Below, one piece after another: positions 1 through 5,638 of a stretch of 6,177 nucleotides of DNA. The notes under the pieces are model-generated. The model was not told the DNA's origin and made no database searches. It saw only the letters and a list, made by a program, of their open reading frames with translations. Source of the stretch: Chloroflexota bacterium. Lineage in GTDB: Bacteria; Chloroflexota; Anaerolineae; Anaerolineales; Villigracilaceae. The position numbers and the translations under genes were made by a program. Each line of letters starts with the position of its first letter. Position 1 is the first letter of the stretch. The DNA lies in contig JAKANW010000009.1 in the NCBI GenBank assembly GCA_021823555.1, positions 1 through 6,177 of the forward strand, written 5' to 3'.

Positions 1-1226
1 ACTGTCTGTCCACGCGCGGCGTGCGGACGACATGCTCGTCGAAAATCCTGGAAAACTACGTGCCGCAGTACAACGCCACCGTGATCGAGAAACTGTCCGA
101 GGCGGGCGCGGTGCTGCTCGGCAAGCTCAACATGGACGAGTTCGGCATGGGCTCGTCATGCGAGAACTCGGCCTACTTCCCCACCCGCAATCCGTGGGAC
201 TTGTCGCGCGTGCCTGGTGGATCGAGCGGCGGCTCGGCAGCGGCAGCCTCGGCGGGAATGGGCCTCTTCTCCATCGGCGAGGACACGGGCGGATCGGTGC
301 GCATGCCCGCGGGCTTCTGCAACGTCACGGGTCTCAAGCCAACCTACGGGCGCGTATCCCGTTATGGGCTGATCGCGCTGGTCTCCTCGTTCGACTCGAT
401 CGGGCCGATGGCGCGTGAGGTGTATGATGTCGCCACGGTAACGGAGGCCATTGCGGGCGTGGATGGACGCGACAGCACCTCGGCGGCAATCCCCGTCCCG
501 CAGTACACGCAATCGCTGGAAAAATCGGTCAAGGGCATGAAGTTGGGCATCCCCAAGGAATATTTTGTGGCGGGCATGGAAGCGGGTGTGGAAAGCGCCA
601 TCCAAAAAGCCATCGAGCAGTTCGAGGCGCTCGGGATGGAAATCCAGGAAGTGTCTCTGCCGCACACAAAATACGGCCTGCCCGTTTATTACCTGATCCT
701 GTTCGCGGAGGCCAGCGCCAACCTGGCGCGCTTCGACGGGACGCGCTTCGGCCTGTCGGTGCGGGAGGAGGCAGAAGATGTAATCGACGTGTACCTGCAA
801 ACCCGCCGCGCGGGCTTCGGTGACGAGGTCAAGCGGCGCATCATGCTCGGCGCGTACACGCTTTCGGCGGGCTATTACGATGCCTATTACCTCAAGGCGC
901 AAAAAGTCCGCACGCTGCTGCGTCAGGATTTTGAGCAGGCCTTCGAGCAGGTGGATGCTCTGATCGCTCCGACTTGCCCGACCACTGCTTTCAAACTTGG
1001 CGAAAAGACCGCCGACCCGCTGGAAATGTATCTCTCGGACATTTACGTCACGGCTACCAACCCGGCGGGCGTCCCGTCACTGGCGCTTCCGTGCGGATTC
1101 TCGCAGGGCATGCCGGTCGGGATGCAGTTGATGGGCAAACACTTCAACGAAGAGACGCTGTTCCAGATCGGCCACGCCTACCAGCAAGTCACCGACTGGC
1201 ACCAGCAGTTGCCGCCGATTGGATAA
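1..1226 (+). CDS. gatA: Glutamyl-tRNA(Gln)/aspartyl-tRNA(Asn) amidotransferase subunit A, 5'-truncated by the window edge
   Basis: Amidase subunit of GatCAB, which releases ammonia from glutamine for transamidation of Glu-tRNA(Gln) (or Asp-tRNA(Asn)) in the cytoplasm. The frame is open from base 3, so the GTG at 21 is an internal Val codon and not the start; by comparison with full-length GatA about 80-85 N-terminal residues are missing. The amidase-signature Lys of the Ser-cisSer-Lys triad should lie immediately upstream, its Asp neighbour ending at base 2. Visible are GGSSGGSA at 216-239 (cis-Ser codon 222-224), DTGGSV with the nucleophile Ser at 294-296, GLKPTYGRVSRYGLIA, and EVKRRIMLG with GYYDAYY. 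The Arg at 837-839 and Asp at 1038-1040 align with the glutamine-binding Arg358 and Asp425 known from S. aureus GatA. Odd detail: SVRMPA replaces the usual SIRQPA. Stop TAA at 1224. gatB follows after 136 bases; gatC is not in the window. Confidence 0.97.
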   Translation, partial: CLSTRGVRTTCSSKILENYVPQYNATVIEKLSEAGAVLLGKLNMDEFGMGSSCENSAYFPTRNPWDLSRVPGGSSGGSAAAASAGMGLFSIGEDTGGSVRMPAGFCNVTGLKPTYGRVSRYGLIALVSSFDSIGPMAREVYDVATVTEAIAGVDGRDSTSAAIPVPQYTQSLEKSVKGMKLGIPKEYFVAGMEAGVESAIQKAIEQFEALGMEIQEVSLPHTKYGLPVYYLILFAEASANLARFDGTRFGLSVREEAEDVIDVYLQTRRAGFGDEVKRRIMLGAYTLSAGYYDAYYLKAQKVRTLLRQDFEQAFEQVDALIAPTCPTTAFKLGEKTADPLEMYLSDIYVTATNPAGVPSLALPCGFSQGMPVGMQLMGKHFNEETLFQIGHAYQQVTDWHQQLPPIG

Positions 1227-1249
1227 ATGCGATTCACCCCAGAGAAATT

Positions 1250-1321
1250 AACCGCTAAGAGCGCAAAGAGCGCGAAGAATTTAAAAAGGTTTTCTTGGCG
1301 GCCTTAGCGTGCTTCGCGGTT
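1250..1321. repeat. Modular inverted repeat (three 9-nt units per arm) between gatA and gatB
   Basis: Two 30-base arms, 1250-1279 and 1292-1321, are imperfect reverse complements (23 of 30 positions) around a 12-base AT-rich loop. Each arm starts with AA, then three consecutive 9-base units of the form NNCGCNAAG (left arm: ACCGCTAAG, AGCGCAAAG, AGCGCGAAG). The same design, with CAC in place of CGC, recurs at 3736-3804, so this looks like a dispersed intergenic palindromic element and not a gene-specific signal. No U-run of terminator type follows the right arm, although AAAAAA follows at 1323-1329. The remainder of the 1227-1362 spacer shows only the gatB ribosome binding site. Confidence 0.7.
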
Positions 1322-1362
1322 CAAAAAAACTCCGATAAAAACGTTGTAACAAGGGATCAACC

Positions 1363-2820
1363 ATGACCTCAACCAAATACGAAACCGTGATCGGGCTTGA
1401 AATCCATGCTGAGTTGCAGACAGCCTCCAAGATGTTCTGCGGCTGCTCCGCCGATTACTCGTCCGCGCCCGCGGCCAACACCAACATCTGTCCCGTCTGC
1501 ACGGCCTTGCCTGGCGCGATGCCCGTCATCAATGCCAAAGCCGTCGAGCAGGCCATTCTGGTCGGACTGGCGCTGCACTGCACGATCAATCCGCATAACA
1601 CCTTCGCACGCAAAAATTATTTTTATCCCGACCTGCCCAAAGGTTATCAAATCTCGCAGTACGAGTTGCCCATCGCCTCTGAAGGTTGGCTGGATGTCCC
1701 TGCTGATTCGGGCGAGGGCATGCAGCGCATCCGCATCCGCCGCGCGCATCTCGAAGAGGATACCGCCAAAACCTTCCATCGCGGTGACCATGCGCTGATC
1801 GATTACAACCGCGCGGGCGTGCCCCTGCTGGAGATTGTCACCGAGCCAGACTTCCGCACGGTGGAAGCCGCCCTCGCCTACGCCACCAAGATCCGCGCCA
1901 TCCTGCGCTATCTGGGCGTCAACGCGGGCGACATGGAGAAGGGCATCCTGCGCTTCGAGGCCAACGTCTCCGTGCGGCCGGCGGGCAGCGACGAGTTCCG
2001 CACCCGCACCGAGATCAAGAACCTGAACAGTTTTCGCGCCCTCTCGCGCGCCTCCGTTTATGAGATCGAGCGCCAAATTAAGATCTACGAAAGCGGCGGC
2101 GAAGTCATTCAGGAGACGCTGGGATGGGACGAGGTTCGCGGCGTGACGGTGTCCCAGCGCAGCAAGGAACATGCCCACGACTACCGCTACTTTCCCGAGC
2201 CTGACCTGCCTCCGTTGGAACTGGCCCAATCCTACATTGACAGTTTCCGCTCCCACCTGCCCGAGCTGTCTGACGCCAAGACCGAGCGCTTCATCCGCGA
2301 TTATGGATTAAAGTCTCAGGACGCCGCGCTGCTCGCCTCAGAACTCTCCTTGGCTAATTACTTCGAAGCAGTCGTCTCTCAGACGCGCGATACCGCTCAA
2401 ACGGTCTGCAACTGGCTGACCGGCGCTCTCCTGCGCCAGCTCAACGAGCGCAGCCTGAGCGTGGACGCGATCCCCATCCCGCCCGCGCACCTGGCCCAAC
2501 TGATCGACCTGGCCCTCGACAAGACGATCAATGGCAACACCGCCAAGTCCGTGCTGGTCGAGATGTTCCAGAGCGGCCGCGCTCCGAAGGAAATCGTCGA
2601 GGCTCAGGGACTGGGACAAATTTCCGACGAAGGCGTCCTTAAGGAAATGGTCATCAAACTCATCGCTGACAACCCGAAAGAAGTTTCAAGCTACCTCGGC
2701 GGCAAGGAGACCCTGCTGCAATGGTTCATGGGACAGGTCGCCCGCGCCACCAAAGGCAAAGCCGATCCGCAGACAGTGAAGCAGTTGCTGCTGGAGGAGT
2801 TTGAGAAACTGAAAAAGTAG
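1363..2820 (+). CDS. gatB: Glutamyl-tRNA(Gln)/aspartyl-tRNA(Asn) amidotransferase subunit B
   Basis: GatB binds the mischarged tRNA, activates the side-chain carboxylate with ATP (kinase-like step) and transfers ammonia delivered from GatA. The full length of 485 residues is usual for the family. The N-terminal cradle begins [10 protein letters not shown] (Glu13 and His15 are candidate metal ligands). Cys26, Cys28, Cys43 and Cys46 form the CxC...CxxC zinc knuckle. [14 protein letters not shown] begins at residue 83, HLEEDTAK at 129 and the family signature [13 protein letters not shown] at 147. The last ~150 residues are the helical plus YqeY-like tail that grips the tRNA elbow, with [13 protein letters not shown], and ATKGKADP near the end. 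ATG 1363 is supported by AAGGGA at 1351-1356, six bases upstream. It lies downstream of gatA in the same direction, probably in one operon despite the 136-base spacer. It ends nine bases before the convergent toxin gene, with no clear terminator between them. Confidence 0.98.
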   Translation: MTSTKYETVIGLEIHAELQTASKMFCGCSADYSSAPAANTNICPVCTALPGAMPVINAKAVEQAILVGLALHCTINPHNTFARKNYFYPDLPKGYQISQYELPIASEGWLDVPADSGEGMQRIRIRRAHLEEDTAKTFHRGDHALIDYNRAGVPLLEIVTEPDFRTVEAALAYATKIRAILRYLGVNAGDMEKGILRFEANVSVRPAGSDEFRTRTEIKNLNSFRALSRASVYEIERQIKIYESGGEVIQETLGWDEVRGVTVSQRSKEHAHDYRYFPEPDLPPLELAQSYIDSFRSHLPELSDAKTERFIRDYGLKSQDAALLASELSLANYFEAVVSQTRDTAQTVCNWLTGALLRQLNERSLSVDAIPIPPAHLAQLIDLALDKTINGNTAKSVLVEMFQSGRAPKEIVEAQGLGQISDEGVLKEMVIKLIADNPKEVSSYLGGKETLLQWFMGQVARATKGKADPQTVKQLLLEEFEKLKK

Positions 2821-2833
2821 AAGCGTGACCTAC
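2820..2833 (+). repeat. Left copy of 14-bp direct repeat flanking the toxin-antitoxin module
   Basis: GAAGCGTGACCTAC here is identical to 3541-3554. This copy starts at the last base of the gatB stop codon and contains the toxin's stop codon (CTA at 2830-2832 on the plus strand). The two copies bracket the minus-strand toxin-antitoxin operon and its promoter exactly, as a target-site duplication or recombination scar would. A dispersed genomic motif present twice is the alternative. Confidence 0.6.
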
Positions 2834-3234
2834 TCAAGGTATCTTGTTACAAATTCCCTCGGCTTTAGCACTTCAATGCTTCGATAGCCAGAGACCTTGA
2901 GCAAATGCTTGTCCCCGCTTACAACCAATTTACTTCCGCTTGCCAATGCACAGGCAAGAAACTTGTCATCATCAGGGTCTTCGCAGACCTGATCGAGAAG
3001 CGGTGGAGCAGCTACAACCTCGGCGTGTTGGATGATAAATTCCAAAGCTGGTTCCAGGTTGATGGTTGGGCGCTCCGCCGCCAATTCTTCTCCAACGTGG
3101 CGATACTCCTCCAAAATATCAAGCGAGACAATCAAATCAAACTTTTCGTCCCGCCATGCGCGCAGGATTTGATAAGGCGGTCCGCTGAAAAAGACGCCTG
3201 AAACAAACACATTTGTATCAAGAACAACTTTCAC
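2830..3234 (-). CDS. PIN-domain ribonuclease toxin of a type II toxin-antitoxin pair (VapC-like, COG1569-type)
   Basis: 134 residues spanning one PIN domain, expected to be a Mg-dependent endoribonuclease that cuts RNA when freed from its antitoxin; the target cannot be read from the sequence. The acidic site is complete: Asp6 in VVLDTNVFVSG, Glu42/Glu43 in DILEEYRHV, the Asp cluster 88-90 in DPDDDKFLACAL, and Asp108 in VVSGDKHLL. The motif style resembles the 'putative toxin, PIN family' group (COG1569) more than classical short VapC. The start codon is GTG (3234-3232), overlapping the antitoxin's TGA as GTGA, so the two genes are probably translationally coupled. The module is visibly lower in GC (42-48% in sampled 60-base lines against 65-68% in sampled lines of gatB and aspS), consistent with later acquisition. 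It is convergent with gatB, nine bases away. Confidence 0.88.
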   Translation of the reverse strand: MKVVLDTNVFVSGVFFSGPPYQILRAWRDEKFDLIVSLDILEEYRHVGEELAAERPTINLEPALEFIIQHAEVVAAPPLLDQVCEDPDDDKFLACALASGSKLVVSGDKHLLKVSGYRSIEVLKPREFVTRYLE

Positions 3235-3494
3235 TTTTTCGACCGTGCCCTGGAGACCGCTTTTGCGATGTCTGTATGTTTCAGTCCAGCCTGTTTTGCT
3301 TGCTGGCGCGCTTGCTGAATGAGCGCATCAAAGGTGTCTATGTCGGGCTGGGCGATGGCTTTTAAGATCACTACATCGTCATCACCAACGACAACGAATT
3401 GAGCACCTGCCTGTAAATTCAACCGTTTTCGAATCGTTTCAGGAATGACAATCTGCCCCTTCGAGGACATGCGAGTTGTGGCAAGGGTTTCCAT
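3231..3494 (-). CDS. AbrB/MazE/SpoVT-type (swapped-hairpin) antitoxin
   Basis: 87 residues. The N-terminal part (about 6-46) is a swapped-hairpin AbrB DNA-binding domain with the hallmark pattern TRMSSKGQIVIPETIRKRL followed by an LQAGAQFVVV strand. The C-terminal part (about 51-87) is polar and predicted helical (FDALIQQARQQAKQ), the usual segment that wraps the toxin's active site. The gene comes first in the operon and overlaps the PIN toxin by 4 bases, the standard antitoxin-toxin order. ATG at 3494-3492 is preceded by TAAGGAG (3506-3500 on the minus strand) with a 5-base gap, which supports this start over Met9. Such antitoxins normally repress their own promoter with the toxin; a palindrome at 3506-3521 is a candidate operator. 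Confidence 0.88.
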   Translation of the reverse strand: METLATTRMSSKGQIVIPETIRKRLNLQAGAQFVVVGDDDVVILKAIAQPDIDTFDALIQQARQQAKQAGLKHTDIAKAVSRARSKK

Positions 3495-3505
3495 TTTTTC
3501 TCCTT

Positions 3506-3521
3506 ATCTTACTGGTAAGAT
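3506..3521. promoter_or_regulatory. Palindrome, candidate operator of the toxin-antitoxin operon
   Basis: ATCTTAC TG GTAAGAT is a perfect 7-bp inverted repeat with a 2-base centre. It covers the expected transcription start (about 3512) and touches the -10 box of the antitoxin promoter, where autorepression by an AbrB-type antitoxin would act. Binding is inferred, not shown. Confidence 0.5.
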
Positions 3522-3528
3522 TATAACA
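3520..3528 (-). promoter_or_regulatory. Extended -10 promoter for the antitoxin-toxin operon
   Basis: On the minus strand this reads TGTTATAAT, a perfect TGn plus TATAAT extended -10. Initiation about seven bases downstream (near 3512) would give a short leader of roughly 17 bases holding the TAAGGAG ribosome binding site. I see no good -35 hexamer. It faces away from the aspS leader promoter, whose -10 lies about 50 bases off, so their upstream regions meet at about 3540-3560. Confidence 0.6.
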
Positions 3529-3540
3529 TATAAGCCACTC

Positions 3541-3554
3541 GAAGCGTGACCTAC
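3541..3554 (+). repeat. Right copy of 14-bp direct repeat flanking the toxin-antitoxin module
   Basis: Exact copy of 2820-2833 (GAAGCGTGACCTAC); flanking bases differ on both sides (A/C before, T/G after). It lies between the two divergent promoters and reaches the position where the -35 element of the aspS leader promoter would be. Removing 2834-3554 would join the gatB stop codon directly to the aspS leader promoter with one copy left. Confidence 0.6.
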
Positions 3555-3571
3555 GCCGATGACAACCTCCA

Positions 3572-3580
3572 TGCTATAAT
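3572..3580 (+). promoter_or_regulatory. Extended -10 promoter of the aspS-asnS attenuator transcript
   Basis: TGCTATAAT is a perfect TGn plus TATAAT. With the usual seven-base gap, transcription would start at A3588, the first base of the leader-peptide ATG. No convincing -35 is seen (TACGCC at 3552-3557 with a 17-base spacer), which an extended -10 can tolerate. Confidence 0.7.
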
Positions 3581-3587
3581 TGCCGCC

Positions 3588-3668
3588 ATGCAACCCAAAC
3601 TGCCCTTCGCCAACAATAACGATGACAATGACGATCCTCGCATCGTTGGGCGAAGCTTGGCTGGTTAA
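3588..3668 (+). CDS. Asn/Asp-rich leader peptide of the aspS-asnS operon (26 codons)
   Basis: The short ORF ATG 3588 to TAA 3666-3668 codes for 26 residues. Codons 9-16 (3612-3635) read AAC AAT AAC GAT GAC AAT GAC GAT, i.e. NNNDDNDD: four Asn and four Asp with no interruption, using both synonymous codons of each. The peptide starts MQPKLPFA and ends PRIVGRSLAG. The downstream operon encodes AspRS and AsnRS, so these codons report charging of exactly the two tRNAs concerned. No Shine-Dalgarno precedes the ATG; the promoter position suggests a leaderless transcript beginning at or next to the A of ATG. The frame is also open upstream to a GTG at 3546, but that lies upstream of the -10 box. The peptide probably has no function of its own beyond placing the ribosome. 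Confidence 0.8.
   Translation: MQPKLPFANNNDDNDDPRIVGRSLAG
3605..3655 (+). promoter_or_regulatory. Attenuator 1:2 hairpin (pause/anti-antiterminator)
   Basis: Segment 1 CTTCGCCAAC (3605-3614) pairs with segment 2 GTTGGGCGAAG (3645-3655): seven pairs, a bulged G3648, then three more pairs. The loop contains most of the Asn/Asp codon run. A ribosome stalled on the first Asn codons would cover segment 1 and free segment 2. Segment 1 is also complementary to segment 4 (GCCCTTCGC 3602-3610 with 3706-3714), as expected when 1 resembles 3 and 2 resembles 4. Confidence 0.72.
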
Positions 3669-3700
3669 CGAAAATCCATCGTAAACCTAATCGCCCAACG
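3644..3700 (+). promoter_or_regulatory. Attenuator 2:3 antiterminator helix
   Basis: CGTTGGGCGA (3644-3653) and TCGCCCAACG (3691-3700) are perfectly complementary over 10 bp. This pairing uses up the whole 5' side of the terminator stem and so excludes it. Within its loop, GGTTAACG (3663-3670) and CGTAAACC (3680-3687) form a secondary 8-bp stem with one A-A mismatch, which would shorten the effective loop. The end of the last Asp codon (3635) is nine bases before segment 2, so stalls at the early codons leave it free. Confidence 0.75.
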
Positions 3701-3726
3701 CACAAGCGAAGGGCGATTTATTTTGT
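3689..3726 (+). terminator. Intrinsic terminator of the aspS-asnS attenuator (3:4 hairpin)
   Basis: AATCGCCC (3689-3696) pairs with GGGCGATT (3711-3718); a symmetrical AA/AA internal loop and an inner CGC/GCG stem (3699-3701 with 3706-3708) closed by ACAA complete the hairpin. The U-rich tail TTTATTTTGT (3717-3726) follows directly. It lies about 95 bases before aspS and after the leader stop codon, the right place for premature termination of the aspS-asnS transcript. Confidence 0.82.
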
Positions 3727-3735
3727 ATAAAACTG

Positions 3736-3804
3736 TCCACGAAGGACACTAAGAACACGAATTTCTTAAGAGATTTTCTTCGTGCCCTGCGTGCTCTTCG
3801 TGGA
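3736..3804. repeat. Modular inverted repeat (three 9-nt units per arm) upstream of aspS
   Basis: Arms 3736-3762 and 3778-3804 are imperfect reverse complements (20 of 27) enclosing a 15-base AT-rich loop with the palindrome TCTTAAGA (3764-3771). Each arm is three 9-base units of the type NNCACGAAG (outermost TCCACGAAG in both arms). The architecture matches 1250-1321. It lies after the attenuator's terminator and ends nine bases before the aspS Shine-Dalgarno, so it would be part of the read-through mRNA leader. Similar CACGAAG-type repeats are, from memory, common between genes in environmental bacterial genomes. Confidence 0.7.
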
Positions 3805-3821
3805 TCAAATTCGGAGGCGCT

Positions 3822-5591
3822 ATGTACAAAACTCATTCTTGCGGCGAATTACGCGCCGCCCACGCGGGTCAAACCGTGACCCTGGCGGGCTGGGTGCACA
3901 ACTTCCGCACCTTTGGCGGGGTGGTCTTCCTCGTGCTGCGCGACCGCTACGGAATCACCCAGATCGTCACCAATCCCGAGGCTTACCCCGACGCACACCA
4001 GGCGATTGAATCGTCCAAAGCCGAGTGGGTGCTGCAAATCGAAGGCATCGTCAAGATGCGCCCCAGCGACCAGTTCAACCCAAAGATGGCCACGGGCGAG
4101 ATCGAACTCGAAGCCCGCAAGGTGATCGTGCTGAACCAGTCCAAGGCCACGCCCATTGTGGTCAGCCGCGATGAGGACGAGAACGAAGACATCCGCCTGA
4201 GATATCGCTACCTCGACCTGCGCCGTGAACGCATGAGCCGCAACATGGTGCTGCGCCACCGTGTCATCAAGTTTATGCGCGACTTCATGGATCAACACGG
4301 TTTCATCGAAGTCGAGACGCCGATCCTGTTCAAGGCTACGCCTGAGGGCGCGCGCGACTATCTCGTGCCGTCGCGCCTCCACCCTGGTCACTTCTACGCC
4401 CTGCCGCAGTCGCCGCAGCAACTGAAGCAGTTGTTGATGGTGGCAGGCATGGATCGTTACTTCCAGATCGCGCGCTGCTTCCGCGACGAAGACCTGCGCG
4501 GCGACCGTCAGCCCGAGTTCACCCAGCTCGATCTGGAGATGTCCTTCGTGCACCGCGATGACGTGCTGGCGCTGGTCGAGCAACTCTACACCGAGATGCT
4601 CCCCGCCGTCGCCCCGCACAAGAAGCTGCTTTCATCTCCGTGGCCGAAATTCTCACACCATGAAGCCGTCGAGAAATACGGCTCGGATAAGCCCGACCTG
4701 CGTTTTGGGATGGAACTGACCGACGTAAGCGACATCTTCGCCAAAAGCGAATTCCGCGTCTTTCAGTCTGCGCTCGAGGCTGGCGGCCTGATCAAGTGCA
4801 TCGTCGCCCCTGGCTGCGCGGAAACCTCCCGCAAGGAGGTGGATGCGCTGACGGATGCCGCAAAGTCGCTGGGGGCCAAGGGTCTCGCCACAGTAGCGGT
4901 AACAAGCGAAGGCGTGAAGGGAACCGCTGGGAAGTTCGTCACCACAGCGGAGGTGGATGCGCTCAGGTCCCGCTTGAACGTCAAAGATGGCGACCTGATC
5001 CTGTTTGCAGCGGATGCCCGCGCCGTGGTCAACAAGGTGCTGGGCGGTCTGCGGCTCGTCTTCCGCGACAAGTTGAACCTGGCCGACAAGGACACGATGG
5101 CCTTTGCCTGGGTAGTGGATTTCCCGATGTTCGCTTGGAACGAGGAGGAGCAGCGCTGGGACGCCGAGCATCACCCGTTCACCATGCCGCAACTGGACGA
5201 CCTGTCGAAGTTCGACACCGACCCTGGCTCGATCCTGTCGGATGCGTATGACATGGTCTGCAATGGCTACGAGATGGCCTCAGGTTCGATCCGCATTCAC
5301 TGCCGCGATATCCAGACCAAGATCTTCCAACTGCTCGGCTTGAAGGATGAAGACATCCAGGCCAAGTTCGGTCACATGCTGGAGGCGTTCGAGTATGGCG
5401 CGCCGCCGCACGGCGGCATGGCGCCTGGCATTGACCGCCTGGTGATGCTGCTGGCCGACGAACCCAACATCCGCGAAGTGATCGCCTTCCCCAAGAACCA
5501 AAGCGGACGCGACGTGATGGCCGATGCGCCGTCCGCGGTGGAAGAGAAGCAGTTGAAGGAATTACATATTAAAATCGACGGTGGACAATAG
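3822..5591 (+). CDS. aspS: Aspartyl-tRNA synthetase, bacterial type, probably discriminating
   Basis: Class IIb enzyme that charges tRNA(Asp) with Asp using ATP. It has 589 residues, the usual length of the bacterial form. Order of parts: OB-fold anticodon domain (about 1-105); catalytic core with the flipping loop TPEGARDY (173-180), QSPQQLK (196-202) and motif 2 [16 protein letters not shown] (from 220); GAD insertion (about 300-415); motif 3 GGMAPGIDR ending at Arg539; and the C-terminal [16 protein letters not shown]. Phe31 and Asp83 stand where non-discriminating bacterial AspRS carry His31 and Gly81 (P. aeruginosa numbering), so this enzyme probably ignores tRNA(Asn), in keeping with the asnS downstream. 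ATG 3822 follows GGAGG at 3813-3817 with a short 4-base gap. Expression is inferred to depend on the upstream Asn/Asp attenuator. Confidence 0.98.
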   Translation: MYKTHSCGELRAAHAGQTVTLAGWVHNFRTFGGVVFLVLRDRYGITQIVTNPEAYPDAHQAIESSKAEWVLQIEGIVKMRPSDQFNPKMATGEIELEARKVIVLNQSKATPIVVSRDEDENEDIRLRYRYLDLRRERMSRNMVLRHRVIKFMRDFMDQHGFIEVETPILFKATPEGARDYLVPSRLHPGHFYALPQSPQQLKQLLMVAGMDRYFQIARCFRDEDLRGDRQPEFTQLDLEMSFVHRDDVLALVEQLYTEMLPAVAPHKKLLSSPWPKFSHHEAVEKYGSDKPDLRFGMELTDVSDIFAKSEFRVFQSALEAGGLIKCIVAPGCAETSRKEVDALTDAAKSLGAKGLATVAVTSEGVKGTAGKFVTTAEVDALRSRLNVKDGDLILFAADARAVVNKVLGGLRLVFRDKLNLADKDTMAFAWVVDFPMFAWNEEEQRWDAEHHPFTMPQLDDLSKFDTDPGSILSDAYDMVCNGYEMASGSIRIHCRDIQTKIFQLLGLKDEDIQAKFGHMLEAFEYGAPPHGGMAPGIDRLVMLLADEPNIREVIAFPKNQSGRDVMADAPSAVEEKQLKELHIKIDGGQ

Positions 5592-5620
5592 ACCGTAGAC
5601 CGTTTCTATCGTCCACGGTC
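5581..5620. repeat. Heptamer repeat and competing hairpins between aspS and asnS
   Basis: TAGACCG occurs twice in tandem (5589-5595, 5596-5602), the first starting with the aspS stop codon. Two alternative stems share 5611-5616: GTGGACAATAGA (5581-5592) with TCTATCGTCCAC (5605-5616), 11 of 12 paired, and GACCGTAGAC (5591-5600) with GTCCACGGTC (5611-5620), 9 of 10 paired. No U-run follows, so a terminator is unlikely; an mRNA-stability element or a dispersed repeat is more plausible. It ends six bases before the asnS Shine-Dalgarno. Confidence 0.5.
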
Positions 5621-5638
5621 ATCAACGAGGAGAACCTT

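Noticed and set aside
21..23. GTG at 21 as the gatA start codon
   Set aside because: The frame is open to the window edge and residues before it continue the conserved GatA sequence; this is an internal Val.
156..902. Long minus-strand ORF over gatA (and similar ones over gatB and aspS)
   Set aside because: Shadows of GC-rich coding sequence; composition is Arg/His/Gly-rich with no family resemblance.
1281..1330. Terminator between gatA and gatB
   Set aside because: The hairpin arms are imperfect, modular and followed by A-rich and not T-rich sequence on the plus strand; it is better described as a palindromic repeat.
2800..2850. Bidirectional terminator between convergent gatB and toxin
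   Set aside because: No stem-loop with a U-run can be found in the few bases between the two stop codons.
2905..3201. Plus-strand 98-codon ORF opposite the PIN toxin
   Set aside because: No recognisable family and no clear ribosome binding site; the opposite strand codes a clear PIN domain with all catalytic acids.
3546..3668. Longer leader ORF starting at GTG 3546, adding another DDN before the ATG
   Set aside because: It would need a start upstream of the perfect -10 box at 3575-3580 and has no Shine-Dalgarno; the DDN at 3558-3566 would not be transcribed from that promoter.
3541..3821. T-box riboswitch ahead of aspS
   Set aside because: No T-box sequence (AGGGUGGNACCGCG-like) or stem I is visible; the leader ORF plus alternating stems explains the region better.
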